A DNA stretch of 64,000 nt from Thalassospira sp. (GTDB lineage: Bacteria > Pseudomonadota > Alphaproteobacteria > Rhodospirillales > Thalassospiraceae): contig NZ_JAUYHK010000009.1 of NCBI RefSeq assembly GCF_030690045.1, positions 1-64,000 of the forward strand, read 5' to 3'. A program made the translations under genes and the position numbers. Below the pieces are notes generated by a model. That model did not search any database. It saw only the letters and a program-made list of their open reading frames with translations, and was not told the DNA's origin. This document shows, in pieces, positions 18,717 to 27,426 of this stretch (the stretch's first letter is position 1; every line of letters starts with the position of its first letter).

Positions 18717-20768
18717 ATGCCCTTTACACCCCACCCGCCGCGTGTTGCCGCCCTTGTCGGCCCCTATACCAGCGGCAAGACCAGCCTTCTGGAAAGTTTG
18801 TTGTTGGCCACCGGCACCCTGCATCGCAAGGGATCGGTGCGCGATCATAACACAATTGGCGATTACAGCGCCGACTCCCGCGAACGCGGCATGAGCACCC
18901 TTCTGACCGTCGCCAAAACCACCTGGCTGGACGAAGAATGGCATTTTATCGATTGCCCCGGCTCGGTCGATTTCGCCCAGGACAGCCGCGAAGCCGCGAT
19001 GATCTGCGATGTTGCCGTGGTGGTGATCGAACCCGACCCGGCCAAAATCATGACCGCCGCCCCGATCCTGAAATATCTGGACCGGGGCCGCATCCCGCAT
19101 CTGATTTTCATCAACAAGGCCGACCATGCCGGGGTGCGCCTGCGCGATACGCTGAGCGCCTTGCAGGATATTTCCGACCGGCCCCTCGTCCTGCGCGAAA
19201 TCCCGATCCGCGGCAATGACGGCACCGGCGAAGAAATCACCGGCTTTGTCGATGTCGTGTCGCAACGCGCCTATGAATATCTCGACAGCCATCCGTCCAG
19301 ACTGGTCTCCCTGCCCGCCCAAATGGCGGAGCGTGAACAGCAGGCCCGCGACGGATTGCTTGAAACACTGGCCGATTTTGATGATGGCTTGCTGGAAAAA
19401 ATCCTTGAGGATCAAACCCCCGCCCCCGATGAAATTTACGACAATCTGGGCCGCGATCTGGCCAATGATCTGATTGTGCCGGTGTTTTTCGGATCGGCCG
19501 AAAAGGATTACGGCATTCGCCGCCTGCTCAAGGCCCTGCGTCACGAAGCCCCCAATGCCGATGTCTGCGCCCAACGTCTGGGTATCGAGACAGAGGGCAA
19601 TACCAATGGGGGCGAAGCCCCGGTTGTCCAGATTTTCAAGACCCTTCACCTGCCCCATGCCGGGCGGTTTTGTTATGGGCGGGTGTTATCGGGCATGGTG
19701 CAGGAAGGCGATGGCATCGGCGCGGACCGGATCAGCGGCCTGTGTGCCCTGTCGGGTGACAAAACCGAAAAAATCGCCAGTGCCGGCCCCGGTGCCATCA
19801 TCGGCCTGCCGCGCATGGACAAGGCCCGCACCGGGCAGGCCCTTGGCCCGGCGGGGAAAATCATGGATGGCCTGTGGCCCGATCCGCTGCCGCCACTTTA
19901 TGCCGTTGCCCTTCAGGTCAACACACCGGGCGATGACGTCAAACTGACCGAGGCCCTGCACCATCTGACCGAACAGGACCGCTCCCTTGACGCCCTGCAT
20001 GATCCCCATACCGGGCAACTGGTCCTGCGCGGGCAGGGCGACATTCATCTGCAACTGGCACTGATGCAATTGCGCGACCGCTATCACCTTGATCTGTCAA
20101 CCGTGCCGGTCCAGACCGCCTATCAGGAAACCATCCGCAAACCCGTACAGGTGCAGGGTCGCTATAAAAAACAGACCGGCGGCCACGGCCAGTTTGGCGA
20201 TGTCAAAATCACCCTCACCCCGCAGGCCCGCGGGGCGGGCTTTACCTTTACCGACAAGGTGGTCGGCGGCACCGTGCCGCGCCATTATATCCCGGCGGTG
20301 GAAAAGGGCATTCGCGATGGCATGCGGTCCGGGCCGCTGGGCTTTCCGGTGGTTGATTTTGCCGTCGAACTCACGGATGGCTCCTATCATGCCGTGGACA
20401 GTTCCGATCAGGCCTTTCAGATGGCCGCCCGCATCGCCTTGCAGGACGGGTTGAAACTGGCCGACCCGGTGATTCTGGAGCCGGTAGACCGGATCATTGT
20501 GTCGGTCCCGTCCGAATTCACCTCCAAAGCCCAACGGCTGGTCAGTGCGCGGCGCGGCCAGATTGCGGGCTTTTGCGCCAAGGAAGGCTGGCAGGGCTGG
20601 GACGAGATCGAGGTGCTGATGCCCGCATCCGAAACCGGCGATATGGTGATGGAACTCCGATCGCTCAGCCTTGGCACCGGCTTTTTTGAACGCCGCTTTG
20701 CCCATATGCAGGAACTGACCGGCAAGAATGCCGCACAGTTGCGGGGTGGCCGAAACACCCCCAAATAA
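18717..20768 (+). CDS. EF-G-like translational GTPase with altered G3 motif
   Basis: A 683-residue paralogue of elongation factor G with all its domains: GTPase G1 GPYTSGKTS (residues 15-23), switch I RERGMST, G3 DCPGSVDF (79-86), G4 NKAD (133-136), domain II, and the EF-G domain IV/V region (ETIRKPVQVQGRYKKQTGGHGQFGDVKITL and the C-terminal EVLMPASETGDMVMELRSLSLGTGFFERRF). In canonical EF-G the G3 motif is DTPGHVDF; here the catalytic His is Ser83. It is therefore not the housekeeping fusA and belongs to an EF-G-like subgroup of unclear role. The start at 18717 is favoured over the ATG at 18711 because GAGGAG ends 6 bases before it. Confidence 0.88.
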   Translation: MPFTPHPPRVAALVGPYTSGKTSLLESLLLATGTLHRKGSVRDHNTIGDYSADSRERGMSTLLTVAKTTWLDEEWHFIDCPGSVDFAQDSREAAMICDVAVVVIEPDPAKIMTAAPILKYLDRGRIPHLIFINKADHAGVRLRDTLSALQDISDRPLVLREIPIRGNDGTGEEITGFVDVVSQRAYEYLDSHPSRLVSLPAQMAEREQQARDGLLETLADFDDGLLEKILEDQTPAPDEIYDNLGRDLANDLIVPVFFGSAEKDYGIRRLLKALRHEAPNADVCAQRLGIETEGNTNGGEAPVVQIFKTLHLPHAGRFCYGRVLSGMVQEGDGIGADRISGLCALSGDKTEKIASAGPGAIIGLPRMDKARTGQALGPAGKIMDGLWPDPLPPLYAVALQVNTPGDDVKLTEALHHLTEQDRSLDALHDPHTGQLVLRGQGDIHLQLALMQLRDRYHLDLSTVPVQTAYQETIRKPVQVQGRYKKQTGGHGQFGDVKITLTPQARGAGFTFTDKVVGGTVPRHYIPAVEKGIRDGMRSGPLGFPVVDFAVELTDGSYHAVDSSDQAFQMAARIALQDGLKLADPVILEPVDRIIVSVPSEFTSKAQRLVSARRGQIAGFCAKEGWQGWDEIEVLMPASETGDMVMELRSLSLGTGFFERRFAHMQELTGKNAAQLRGGRNTPK

Positions 20769-20784
20769 CACCAGACATACTGTG

Positions 20785-20799
20785 ATAGATTTGATCTAT
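20785..20799. promoter_or_regulatory. OxyR-type half-site pair upstream of dps
   Basis: ATAGATTTGATCTAT matches the OxyR module ATAG-N7-CTAT, including the inner T and A. It lies about 95 bp before the dps start. dps is a classical OxyR target and an oxyR gene is present at 37.8 kb, which supports the reading. Only one of the usual two modules is clear. Confidence 0.4.
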
Positions 20800-20893
20800 C
20801 CACATTCACCAAACTATTGATTGGATTATCTATTCGGGAAGAACGATAATCCCGTCATAATCCTTATGCGCCACCGCACCGGAGAAACACAGC

Positions 20894-21364
20894 ATGAAAA
20901 TCGATATTGGCATTACCGAAAAAAACCGCACCGAAATCGCCGAGGGCCTTGGCCGTTTGCTGGCGGATTCCTATGCGCTCTATCTGAAAACCCACAATTT
21001 CCACTGGAACGTCACCGGCCCGATGTTCCAGACCCTGCACACCATGTTTGAAATGCAATATACCGAACTGGCAACCGCCGTTGATGAAATTGCCGAACGC
21101 ATCCGCTCGCTTGGCGCCTTCGCACCGGGCAGTTTTTCGGCCTACAAAAAACTGTCCTCGATCAAGGAAGAAACCGGCGTTCCCGCCGCCAGGGACATGA
21201 TCAAACAACTGGTCGAAGGCCACGAAACCGTCATCAAAACGGCCCGTGCGCTTTATCCGCTCTGCGCCAGTTCGGACGACGACGCCACCGCCGATCTGCT
21301 GACCCAGCGCATCCAGACCCACGAAAAAACCGCCTGGATGCTGCGCAGCCTGCTGGAAAGCTGA
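20894..21364 (+). CDS. dps: Dps-family DNA-binding ferritin-like protein
   Basis: A 156-residue Dps/ferritin-like protein that oxidises and stores iron using hydrogen peroxide and protects DNA in starvation and stress. The ferroxidase-site helix [46 protein letters not shown] carries the conserved His (THNFHWN) and Asp/Glu (VDEIAERIR) ligands. The C-terminal helix region is [29 protein letters not shown]. It is preceded by an OxyR-like site and followed by a strong terminator, so it is probably a monocistronic stress gene. Confidence 0.95.
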   Translation: MKIDIGITEKNRTEIAEGLGRLLADSYALYLKTHNFHWNVTGPMFQTLHTMFEMQYTELATAVDEIAERIRSLGAFAPGSFSAYKKLSSIKEETGVPAARDMIKQLVEGHETVIKTARALYPLCASSDDDATADLLTQRIQTHEKTAWMLRSLLES

Positions 21365-21397
21365 CCGGCCCCAACCGGCCCTACACCATCCCCCCGC

Positions 21398-21424
21398 AAC
21401 GGCCCGGAATTTCCGGGCCGTTTG
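21398..21424 (+). terminator. rho-independent terminator after dps
   Basis: AACGGCCCGGAA (21398-21409) pairs with TTCCGGGCCGTT (21411-21422), giving a long nearly loopless inverted repeat that runs into TTGCC. Confidence 0.7.
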
Positions 21425-21497
21425 CCTTGGAAAACAACCGGAAAAAGTGAAGGGAACCCAGGGCCAGATCACTCAAACAATCAGAAAGTAACGGTTT

Positions 21498-22253
21498 TCA
21501 GGATTGGCTGGCCTGATCCTGTCCTGCGATCCAGTGGCCCAGAGACGGTGAAAGCCCGGTGTTCGGTTTTGAAGGAGGTCGCGCAAAACTCCCTTGCGAC
21601 GCCCCTTTTGGAAACAGCCGAAATTGCGCAACGGCTTGCAGCGCGGCGGCTTGCACGGGATCAATCAGAATGCGGGGAATGTCGTTTTTGATTTCGTTGG
21701 CCAACCCGGCGATTGGGGCACCGGCAAGGATAAGCACGTCGGCATCACGGGCCGCGCGGCGGCAGGTGGCGACAAGAGGCTGTCGCAAATCCTCGGCCAC
21801 GCCAGACAGTGTCTTGAAAGCCTCGTTTGGTGTGAAAATCCCGGCGAAGCGTCCTTCGAGACCGGCAAGGCGGACCTGTTCTTCAAACCAGGGGGCAAGA
21901 TGCCTGCTAAAGGTGACGAAGGCAAACCGCCGCCCCAGTGACATGGCCATCATCATCGATGCCTCTGTCATGCCCGAAACAGGCAGGTCAAAAAGTTCAC
22001 GCGCAGCCAGCAATCCGGGATCACCAAAGGCGGCGATGACGGCAGCATCACACTCTGCTTGCCTCTCGGCCAAAGTCTCCAGAACAAGCGCACCCGCTAT
22101 CTGCGCCTCGGCGCGGGACGAGATATAGGGAAACCCCCGAGAAGCCGTCACAGGCAGGAGTGTGACATCCGGCGGCAGCACGGCGGATACAGACGCGACA
22201 AGCCGCCGGGTCAGCGCCTCCGTTGTGTTGGGATTGATCATGAGAAGGCGCAT
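21498..22253 (-). CDS. Asp/Glu/hydantoin racemase-family protein lacking both catalytic cysteines
   Basis: A 251-residue protein whose start MRLLMINPNTTEAL and AFGDPGLLAARELFDLPVSGMTEASMM block are typical of the hydantoin/allantoin racemase family. The two cysteines that act as acid/base in those enzymes (in CFGDPG and GCAGMA contexts) are replaced by Ala75 (AAFGDPG) and Gly178 (LAGAPIAG). Racemase activity is therefore doubtful. Its ATG overlaps the dctM stop codon by one base (TGATG), so it is the last gene of the uraD-dctPQM transcript. By context it acts on a ureide or related purine-breakdown compound (inference). The C-terminal 35 residues are Ser/Pro-rich. Confidence 0.8.
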   Translation of the reverse strand: MRLLMINPNTTEALTRRLVASVSAVLPPDVTLLPVTASRGFPYISSRAEAQIAGALVLETLAERQAECDAAVIAAFGDPGLLAARELFDLPVSGMTEASMMMAMSLGRRFAFVTFSRHLAPWFEEQVRLAGLEGRFAGIFTPNEAFKTLSGVAEDLRQPLVATCRRAARDADVLILAGAPIAGLANEIKNDIPRILIDPVQAAALQAVAQFRLFPKGASQGSFARPPSKPNTGLSPSLGHWIAGQDQASQS

Positions 22254-23533
22254 CAGTACCCCATTCGTTCCGGCAACCATGTCACGACGCCGGGAAATAT
22301 CATACATAACAACAAGATGGCATACATCGCCACAATGAACGGCCAGCTTTCGCGCACCAGTTCACCCATCTTCACGCCGGTGATCCCGCACACCACAAAC
22401 AGGATCACGCCCACCGGCGGTGTCAGCATGCCAATCACAAGATTGAGCACAAAGAGAAAACCAAAATGCAGCGGGTCTATCCCGTATTGCATCGCAATCG
22501 GGTGAAACAGCGGCACCAGCATGATGTAGGCAGCGTTGGATTCAAGGAACATACCAACAACCAGCAGCATCACGGCGATAAGACAAAGGAAAGCAAACGG
22601 GTTGTCCGTAAACCCCTGAAGCAGCCCTGCCAGCTTGAACGGCAGCATGTCGATGGTGAACAGAAATGTCACGGTCGAGGCAAAAGCAATCATCGCACCG
22701 ACCAGCGCAGAAGTCTTGGCCGCCGTCAGCAGCACCTCGGGCAGATCGCTGAGTTTCAACTGCCGCGTGACGAAGAAACCAAGAAACAAGGAATAGCAGA
22801 CACCGACGGCCGCACCCTCGGTCGCGGTAAAGGCTCCGGCGACGATCCCGCCGATCACGATAACCGGCATCAGAAAGACGACAAAAGAACGGCGCAGTTC
22901 CCGCAGGATGTTCCTGAGGGTGACGGGGTTGCCAGACAGGGGATAGTCACGCTTCCACGCGATTAACCAGCACAGCACCATGAAGGTCGCAAACAGGATC
23001 AGTCCGGGAATGACACCTGCCATGAACAGCCCGCCGACCGACACACTGGACCCTGCCATAAAGGCATAGACGATCATGGCCCCCGACGGCGGGATGATGG
23101 GCCCAAGATTTGCCGCTGCCGCAACAACCCCGGTTGAGAACCCAAGCCCGTATTGCTTTTTCAAGGAAGGTACGAGTGTTGATGACAAGGCCGAGGCATC
23201 GGCAACCGCCGCCCCCGAAACAGACGCAAGACCCGCGCCCGAGATAATTGCAACCTGCGCCAGCCCGCCGCGCATGCGCCCGATGAACGCATTGGCGAAA
23301 TCCACAAGCCGGTCCATGATCCCGCCCTTGAGCATCAACTCCCCCGCGATCATGAAAAGCGGGATCGACATCAGCGGAAAGGAATTCACCGCATTCATCA
23401 AGCGCGGCGGCAGCACCAGCAGATCGAACCCGGCCATCCAAAGCCCGACCAGCGCCGAAACGCCAAGCGAAAACGCCAGGGGCATGCCCAGAAACGCCAG
23501 TACCAGAAACGTGCAAATGACGAAAAGGCTCAT
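22253..23533 (-). CDS. TRAP transporter large permease subunit (DctM type)
   Basis: A 426-residue integral membrane protein with about twelve hydrophobic segments. It has DctM family features: FPLMSIPLFMIAGELMLKGGIMDRLVDFANAFIGRMRGGLAQVAI near residue 60, SVSGAAVADASALSSTLVP, GPIIPPSGAMIVYAF, and a second such block NLVIGMLTPPVGVILFV. It forms the transport channel of a tripartite ATP-independent periplasmic transporter driven by ion gradients. It overlaps the DctQ gene by 4 bp (ATGA) and the downstream racemase-like gene by 1 bp. Confidence 0.96.
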   Translation of the reverse strand: MSLFVICTFLVLAFLGMPLAFSLGVSALVGLWMAGFDLLVLPPRLMNAVNSFPLMSIPLFMIAGELMLKGGIMDRLVDFANAFIGRMRGGLAQVAIISGAGLASVSGAAVADASALSSTLVPSLKKQYGLGFSTGVVAAAANLGPIIPPSGAMIVYAFMAGSSVSVGGLFMAGVIPGLILFATFMVLCWLIAWKRDYPLSGNPVTLRNILRELRRSFVVFLMPVIVIGGIVAGAFTATEGAAVGVCYSLFLGFFVTRQLKLSDLPEVLLTAAKTSALVGAMIAFASTVTFLFTIDMLPFKLAGLLQGFTDNPFAFLCLIAVMLLVVGMFLESNAAYIMLVPLFHPIAMQYGIDPLHFGFLFVLNLVIGMLTPPVGVILFVVCGITGVKMGELVRESWPFIVAMYAILLLCMIFPGVVTWLPERMGY

Positions 23534-24030
23534 GTTCGGGGTTCCGATGTCCTGGGATCTGATGGGAACAGGGCCATCTGTGTCAGGTGAAGTGCTGCGT
23601 GCAGCGACCCAAGAATGACCGGAAAGAAAAAGACGCTGGACGTCATGTTGAGCACGCCCAGCCTCTCGGACCAGGTCACCATCGCCACGATGATCGAGGT
23701 CCAGAACACGATCAACATCATCACAGCCGCCAGTCCGTTTGTCACACGGGCAAGCATGGCGCGCAGGCGGACCGGGAACCGCTTGACCAGCAACTCGATC
23801 CCCACATGCGTGCCGTCCCGTATCCCCAGGGGGATGGCCAGAAAAATCGTCCAGACAAAGGCGATTCGCGACACTTCATCGGCCCAGTCAAATGAACTGT
23901 TGAACATATAGCGCGCGACCACCTGGGCGGAGACGACGCCAACCATCGCCGCCGCGCCAAATATCACAAGATGACGGGCGCCGGTATCGGCGCGCGTCAG
24001 GATCAATGTGAAAATACGATCCGCTTTCAA
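23530..24030 (-). CDS. TRAP transporter small permease subunit (DctQ type)
   Basis: About 166 residues with four hydrophobic segments. Typical DctQ stretches are SAQVVARYMFNSSFDWADEVSRIAFVWTIFLAIPLGIRDGTHVGIELLV and SSVFFFPVILGSLHAALHL. No ATG gives a normal start. The TTG at 24030, only a few bases after the dctP stop, yields the usual length (LKADRIFTLILTRADTGARHLVIFG). An upstream ATG at 24117 would overlap dctP by more than 80 bp and add an atypical tail. It bridges DctP and DctM and overlaps dctM by ATGA. Confidence 0.85.
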   Translation of the reverse strand: MKADRIFTLILTRADTGARHLVIFGAAAMVGVVSAQVVARYMFNSSFDWADEVSRIAFVWTIFLAIPLGIRDGTHVGIELLVKRFPVRLRAMLARVTNGLAAVMMLIVFWTSIIVAMVTWSERLGVLNMTSSVFFFPVILGSLHAALHLTQMALFPSDPRTSEPRT

Positions 24031-24034
24031 GGGA

Positions 24035-25027
24035 TCACATGCCAAGCTTGGCTGTTTCGGCGTCCAACAGCTCGACAAGATCCGCATCAAGGCGCGACTT
24101 GGTCTCGGCAGCAACACCTGCGGTCTTTGCGCGAAGCGCTGCGGCCAGTTCGGGCGACACTTCCGAGTAACTCATCCCCTTTTCGATGAGCACACCAAGC
24201 CCGTCAGCATCCTGTTGGGCAGCCAGTTCGCGCTGATAGGTTATTGCGGTATCCATGGCTTCATGCACCATTGCCTGCGTCTCGGCATCAAGACCATCGA
24301 ACCAGGCCTTGTTCCCCACGACAGAGATGAAATCAAAGAAGTGCCCCGTGTTGGAGACGTTTTTCTGGACTTCGGCGTATCCGGCCACGTTGATGATGGC
24401 AAACGGATTTTCCTGACCGTCGATAACGCCCTGCTCCAGCGCGGAATAAAGCTCTTTGACATCCATGGCAACGGGGTTGGCCCCAAGGGCGCGGAAAGTG
24501 GCCAGATGCGTTTCATTCGGTTGCAGGCGGATTTTGAGGCCTGCAATATCCTCGACTGTCACAATGGGGCGGACATTGTTGGTCAGTTGGCGGAACCCAA
24601 GCTCCATATACCCCATCGACTTAAGACCCTCGGTCGCAAGCTTGTCATCCAGCGCCGCACCGACCGGGCCATCCACGATGGCAAAGGCCGCTTTACGATC
24701 AGGGAACTGGAACGGCAGACCAACGACTTCCAGTTCCGGCACGGTGCGGGTGAGGTAGGCTGTGCCCACCCACATCAGTTCAATTGCCCCGGTCTTGACC
24801 GACTGCACGTTCTCGGCTGCACCGCCAAGCTGTTGGGCGGGGAAAATATTCACGTCGATTGCCCCGCCCGAAAGGCGTTCAAGTTCTTCCTCGAACTTGA
24901 CCATCGCCAGCGACGAGGAATGTTCGGTGGCAAAATTGCCGGCAACGCGGATCACGTCTTGTGCCTGTGCCGATACGGCAAACAGGGCGAGTGCTGATGT
25001 TGTCAGAATTGTTTTAAAGACGGTCAT
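24035..25027 (-). CDS. TRAP transporter periplasmic solute-binding protein (DctP family)
   Basis: A 330-residue secreted protein with a Sec signal peptide (MTVFKTILTTSALALFAVSAQA, cleavage before QD). The DctP fold blocks are present: VKTGAIELMWVGTAYLTRTVPELEVVGLPFQFPDRKAAF, LGFRQLTNNVRPIVTVEDIAGLKIRLQPNETHLATFRALGANPVAMDVKELYSALEQGVIDGQENPFAIINVAGYAEVQKNVSNTGHFFD. The conserved Arg (KIRLQ) and QGVIDGQENP motif are the ligand-binding signature. Located after uraD, it probably captures a purine-derived acid or ureide; the exact ligand is not known. Confidence 0.95.
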   Translation of the reverse strand: MTVFKTILTTSALALFAVSAQAQDVIRVAGNFATEHSSSLAMVKFEEELERLSGGAIDVNIFPAQQLGGAAENVQSVKTGAIELMWVGTAYLTRTVPELEVVGLPFQFPDRKAAFAIVDGPVGAALDDKLATEGLKSMGYMELGFRQLTNNVRPIVTVEDIAGLKIRLQPNETHLATFRALGANPVAMDVKELYSALEQGVIDGQENPFAIINVAGYAEVQKNVSNTGHFFDFISVVGNKAWFDGLDAETQAMVHEAMDTAITYQRELAAQQDADGLGVLIEKGMSYSEVSPELAAALRAKTAGVAAETKSRLDADLVELLDAETAKLGM

Positions 25028-25068
25028 GTCGGGTTACTCCAGGGGTGCGGGTGCGGTTGGGGACGGAG

Positions 25069-25605
25069 TCAGGTTTCGGCAAAGGCTGCGTCCGGCCCAA
25101 AGACCTTGGCAGTTCTGGCGCAGATCACCGAGGCAATCTCGGCCAGTGTTCTGATATGTTCTTCGACGGCAGTGGCACAAAGCCTCTGCTCGAAGGTTTC
25201 AAACAGTGTGTGCAGGTCTTCGACCTTGTGCAGGGCGATAATGAACGGATAGCCAAAGCGCGCACGATAGGCCGCGTTCAGGCGGGACAGTCGGGCCAGA
25301 TCGTCAGCGGCCAAATTCAAAAGCCCAAGGCGACCCTGTTCACTTTGCGAGGCGGGGGTCATGCTGCCCTCCAGCGCTTCTCGCCCGGCCAGTTCCGGGT
25401 GCACCTTGAACATCGCAATACGGCGCGCGACATCCGCCTTGAGGATCGTCTCGACCAACGCCTCGGCCAAGGCTGCGTCCGTTTCGAAAGGCCGGGCATC
25501 AACCGTTGCCTCACCAACCCACCCCGACAATTCCACAAGCGGCGTCACCATTGCAATCGCGGTCTGGCGGGAGGCGGAATTGAGAACGTCCAGGGCGTGT
25601 GTCAT
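25069..25605 (-). CDS. uraD: 2-oxo-4-hydroxy-4-carboxy-5-ureidoimidazoline (OHCU) decarboxylase
   Basis: A 178-residue UraD-type enzyme that converts OHCU to S-allantoin, the last step of urate oxidation. Recognisable motifs are FKVHPELAG (catalytic His69 region), SQSEQGRLGL (around residues 86-95) and FGYPFIIALH (around 118). It is the first gene of the minus-strand operon uraD-dctP-dctQ-dctM-racemase-like, with a 41-bp gap to dctP. No urate oxidase or HIU hydrolase gene is in the window, so the earlier steps must be encoded elsewhere. The divergent LysR gene is its probable regulator. Confidence 0.9.
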   Translation of the reverse strand: MTHALDVLNSASRQTAIAMVTPLVELSGWVGEATVDARPFETDAALAEALVETILKADVARRIAMFKVHPELAGREALEGSMTPASQSEQGRLGLLNLAADDLARLSRLNAAYRARFGYPFIIALHKVEDLHTLFETFEQRLCATAVEEHIRTLAEIASVICARTAKVFGPDAAFAET

Positions 25606-25639
25606 AGGATATAAATCTCGGTTCTGGTTCTGTTAACCA

Positions 25640-25649
25640 AGACTAGTCT
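25640..25649. promoter_or_regulatory. Inverted repeat between uraD and the LysR gene
   Basis: AGACTAGTCT is a perfect 10-bp palindrome in the 111-bp divergent gap. LysR proteins bind such sites, so it is a candidate operator. The call rests on position and symmetry only. Confidence 0.3.
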
Positions 25650-25716
25650 CGCTTTTGCATTACAATCCATGACATTATCAGCAACAAACCATTCTTGAAA
25701 TTAGGTGGGCTGCATC

Positions 25717-26646
25717 GTGTCCCTTCACCTTACGCCGCGCGGACTACAATACATTGAAGCCGTGGCAGAGCATGGTTCAATCCAGGCCGCTTCCCGTTCT
25801 ACCGGGATTGCCGCTTCTGCGATTGACCGCCAAATCAAACTGATGGAAGACCGGCTGGGCGTCCTGCTGTTTGATCGTATGACGACCGGCATGTCGATCA
25901 CACCTGCGGGCGAGATGTTCGTTGTTCTGGCCCGGCGGTGGAAAGCAGATGAGAACCAGATTTTTTCTGATATCAAAAAGATGCAGGGGGTCGATCTGGG
26001 CCATATCCGCATCATGGCCATGGACAGTCTGGTCAATGGTCTGGTGCCACGTTTCCTGGCGCGGATGGCTGCCAACTATCCGCGCGTGCGGATCGATGTC
26101 GATGTGGGCACACCCGATGATGCCGTCAGCGCATTGGAAGACGGCAGGTGCGACATTGCGCTGGCGTTCAACCTTCGGCCACAGCGCGACTTGCACGTTG
26201 TATGGTCGACGGACCTGCCTCTCTATTGTGTGGTACGGCCGGATCATGCATTGGCCAGCAGCACAAACGTGACGCTCAACGATGTCAGGAACCATGCCAG
26301 CGTGGTTCAAAGCCGCGCCCTGCCGATCCGGCGAATTCTTGAGGCGCGCCACTCATGGATGTTCTCGGACGGCCCGCCGCAGGTCGTGACCAATTCCCTG
26401 CAATTGCTGAAACATCTGGTGGTGGAAGGAAACCACGTGGCCCTGACCTCGGAACTGGATGCCGCTCCCGAGTTGCTGGATGGTCGGCTGGTCGGGATTT
26501 CCGTATCGGGCATCAATATCCCGGCACAAAGCATCAGTATCGTCATCCATTCCCGGCGCGTCCTGCCACGCATGACGATGATGGTAAGCGACTTTCTGGC
26601 GGATGAAGCACAATCGCTGCTTGAGGCCGTTCGCACCAAGGCTTGA
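25717..26646 (+). CDS. LysR-family regulator, divergent from the uraD-TRAP operon
   Basis: A 309-residue LysR protein. The helix-turn-helix region LTPRGLQYIEAVAEHGSIQAASRSTGIAASAIDRQIKLMEDRLGVLLFDR is followed by an effector domain (LGHIRIMAMDSLVNGLVPRFLARMAANYPRVRIDVDVG). A GTG at 25717 is favoured because TAGGTGG sits 8 bases before it; another in-frame GTG is at 25705. It is transcribed away from uraD, and in this arrangement LysR proteins commonly activate the divergent operon in response to a pathway compound. It is likely the ureide/urate regulator (inference from context). Confidence 0.9.
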   Translation: MSLHLTPRGLQYIEAVAEHGSIQAASRSTGIAASAIDRQIKLMEDRLGVLLFDRMTTGMSITPAGEMFVVLARRWKADENQIFSDIKKMQGVDLGHIRIMAMDSLVNGLVPRFLARMAANYPRVRIDVDVGTPDDAVSALEDGRCDIALAFNLRPQRDLHVVWSTDLPLYCVVRPDHALASSTNVTLNDVRNHASVVQSRALPIRRILEARHSWMFSDGPPQVVTNSLQLLKHLVVEGNHVALTSELDAAPELLDGRLVGISVSGINIPAQSISIVIHSRRVLPRMTMMVSDFLADEAQSLLEAVRTKA

Positions 26647-26719
26647 TACCCGGGACACCCGGCATATCACAAAACACCTGTTGCCGCGTAAAAAGCCATG
26701 GCCCGCCTTGGATATCCAA

Positions 26720-27300
26720 TCCCCGCACAATGCTCCACCCCCGCCGCAAAGCCACCGCTCCCGAACGCAATCCCGGTTCCGGCCCTCGCCCCGATCCCGA
26801 ACCAAAGCCCGGTGCAAAACCGGTGCCATCCGGACACAATCCGGGCGCAATGCAGACGCATCTCGGGCATCCGCCGCCCCGGACCCACCCCGGGCAAACC
26901 CCGATGCACCGCCCCCACCGCAAGCCACCACACCCCGGACGCCCCGGCGCTGGTTCTGGCCCCGGTGCCGTCCGATTACATCCGGACACACTCCGGGCGC
27001 AAGGCAGGCGCATTTCGGGCATCCGCCGCCCCGGTCCTGATCCCGGACGCAAAGCCCGCCGCAACCCCGGAACCGTCCCGATGCCATCCGGGTACACTCC
27101 GGACGCACTCCGGGCACAAGGCAGACGCATTTCGGGCATCCGCCGCTCCCGGCCCCGGCTCCGATCCCGGACCAAATCCCGCTGCGAACCCGCCGCAACC
27201 CCGGCACCGTTCCAATGCCATCCGGGCAGACTCCGGGCGCACTCCGGGCGCATTTCGGGCGTCCGCCGCATCGGGTCCGGTTGGCGCGGGATGCAATTCG
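26720..27300. repeat. GC-rich degenerate tandem-repeat array
   Basis: Four cores start at about 26828, 26980, 27086 and 27220. Each runs ATCCGG..CACtCCGGGCGCa..GCGCATtTCGGGCATCCGCCGC with small changes. Spacers between them also share pieces such as CCGATCCCGgACCAAAnCCCG. Distances between matching points (the GCAT at 26858, 27010, 27127, 27250) are 152, 117 and 123 bp, so the array is irregular. All six frames stay open because of the base composition, and none gives a protein I recognise. It fills most of the 1 kb between the LysR gene and msrP. Function unknown. Confidence 0.7.
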
Positions 27301-27426
27301 GGCGTTTGGCCGGTTACATCACCCGCGCCCTGCGCCCGGACTCCCCCGGATATCGGGCATATGCCGCCCGTTCCCTGTTCTCAAACCTGTCATCTCATCC
27401 TCCTGTGTTGCACATCGCCAAACGCA

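Noticed and set aside
26828-27280. CRISPR-like array
   Set aside because: Repeats are degenerate, spacings irregular, and spacers share sequence with each other; no cas genes are present.
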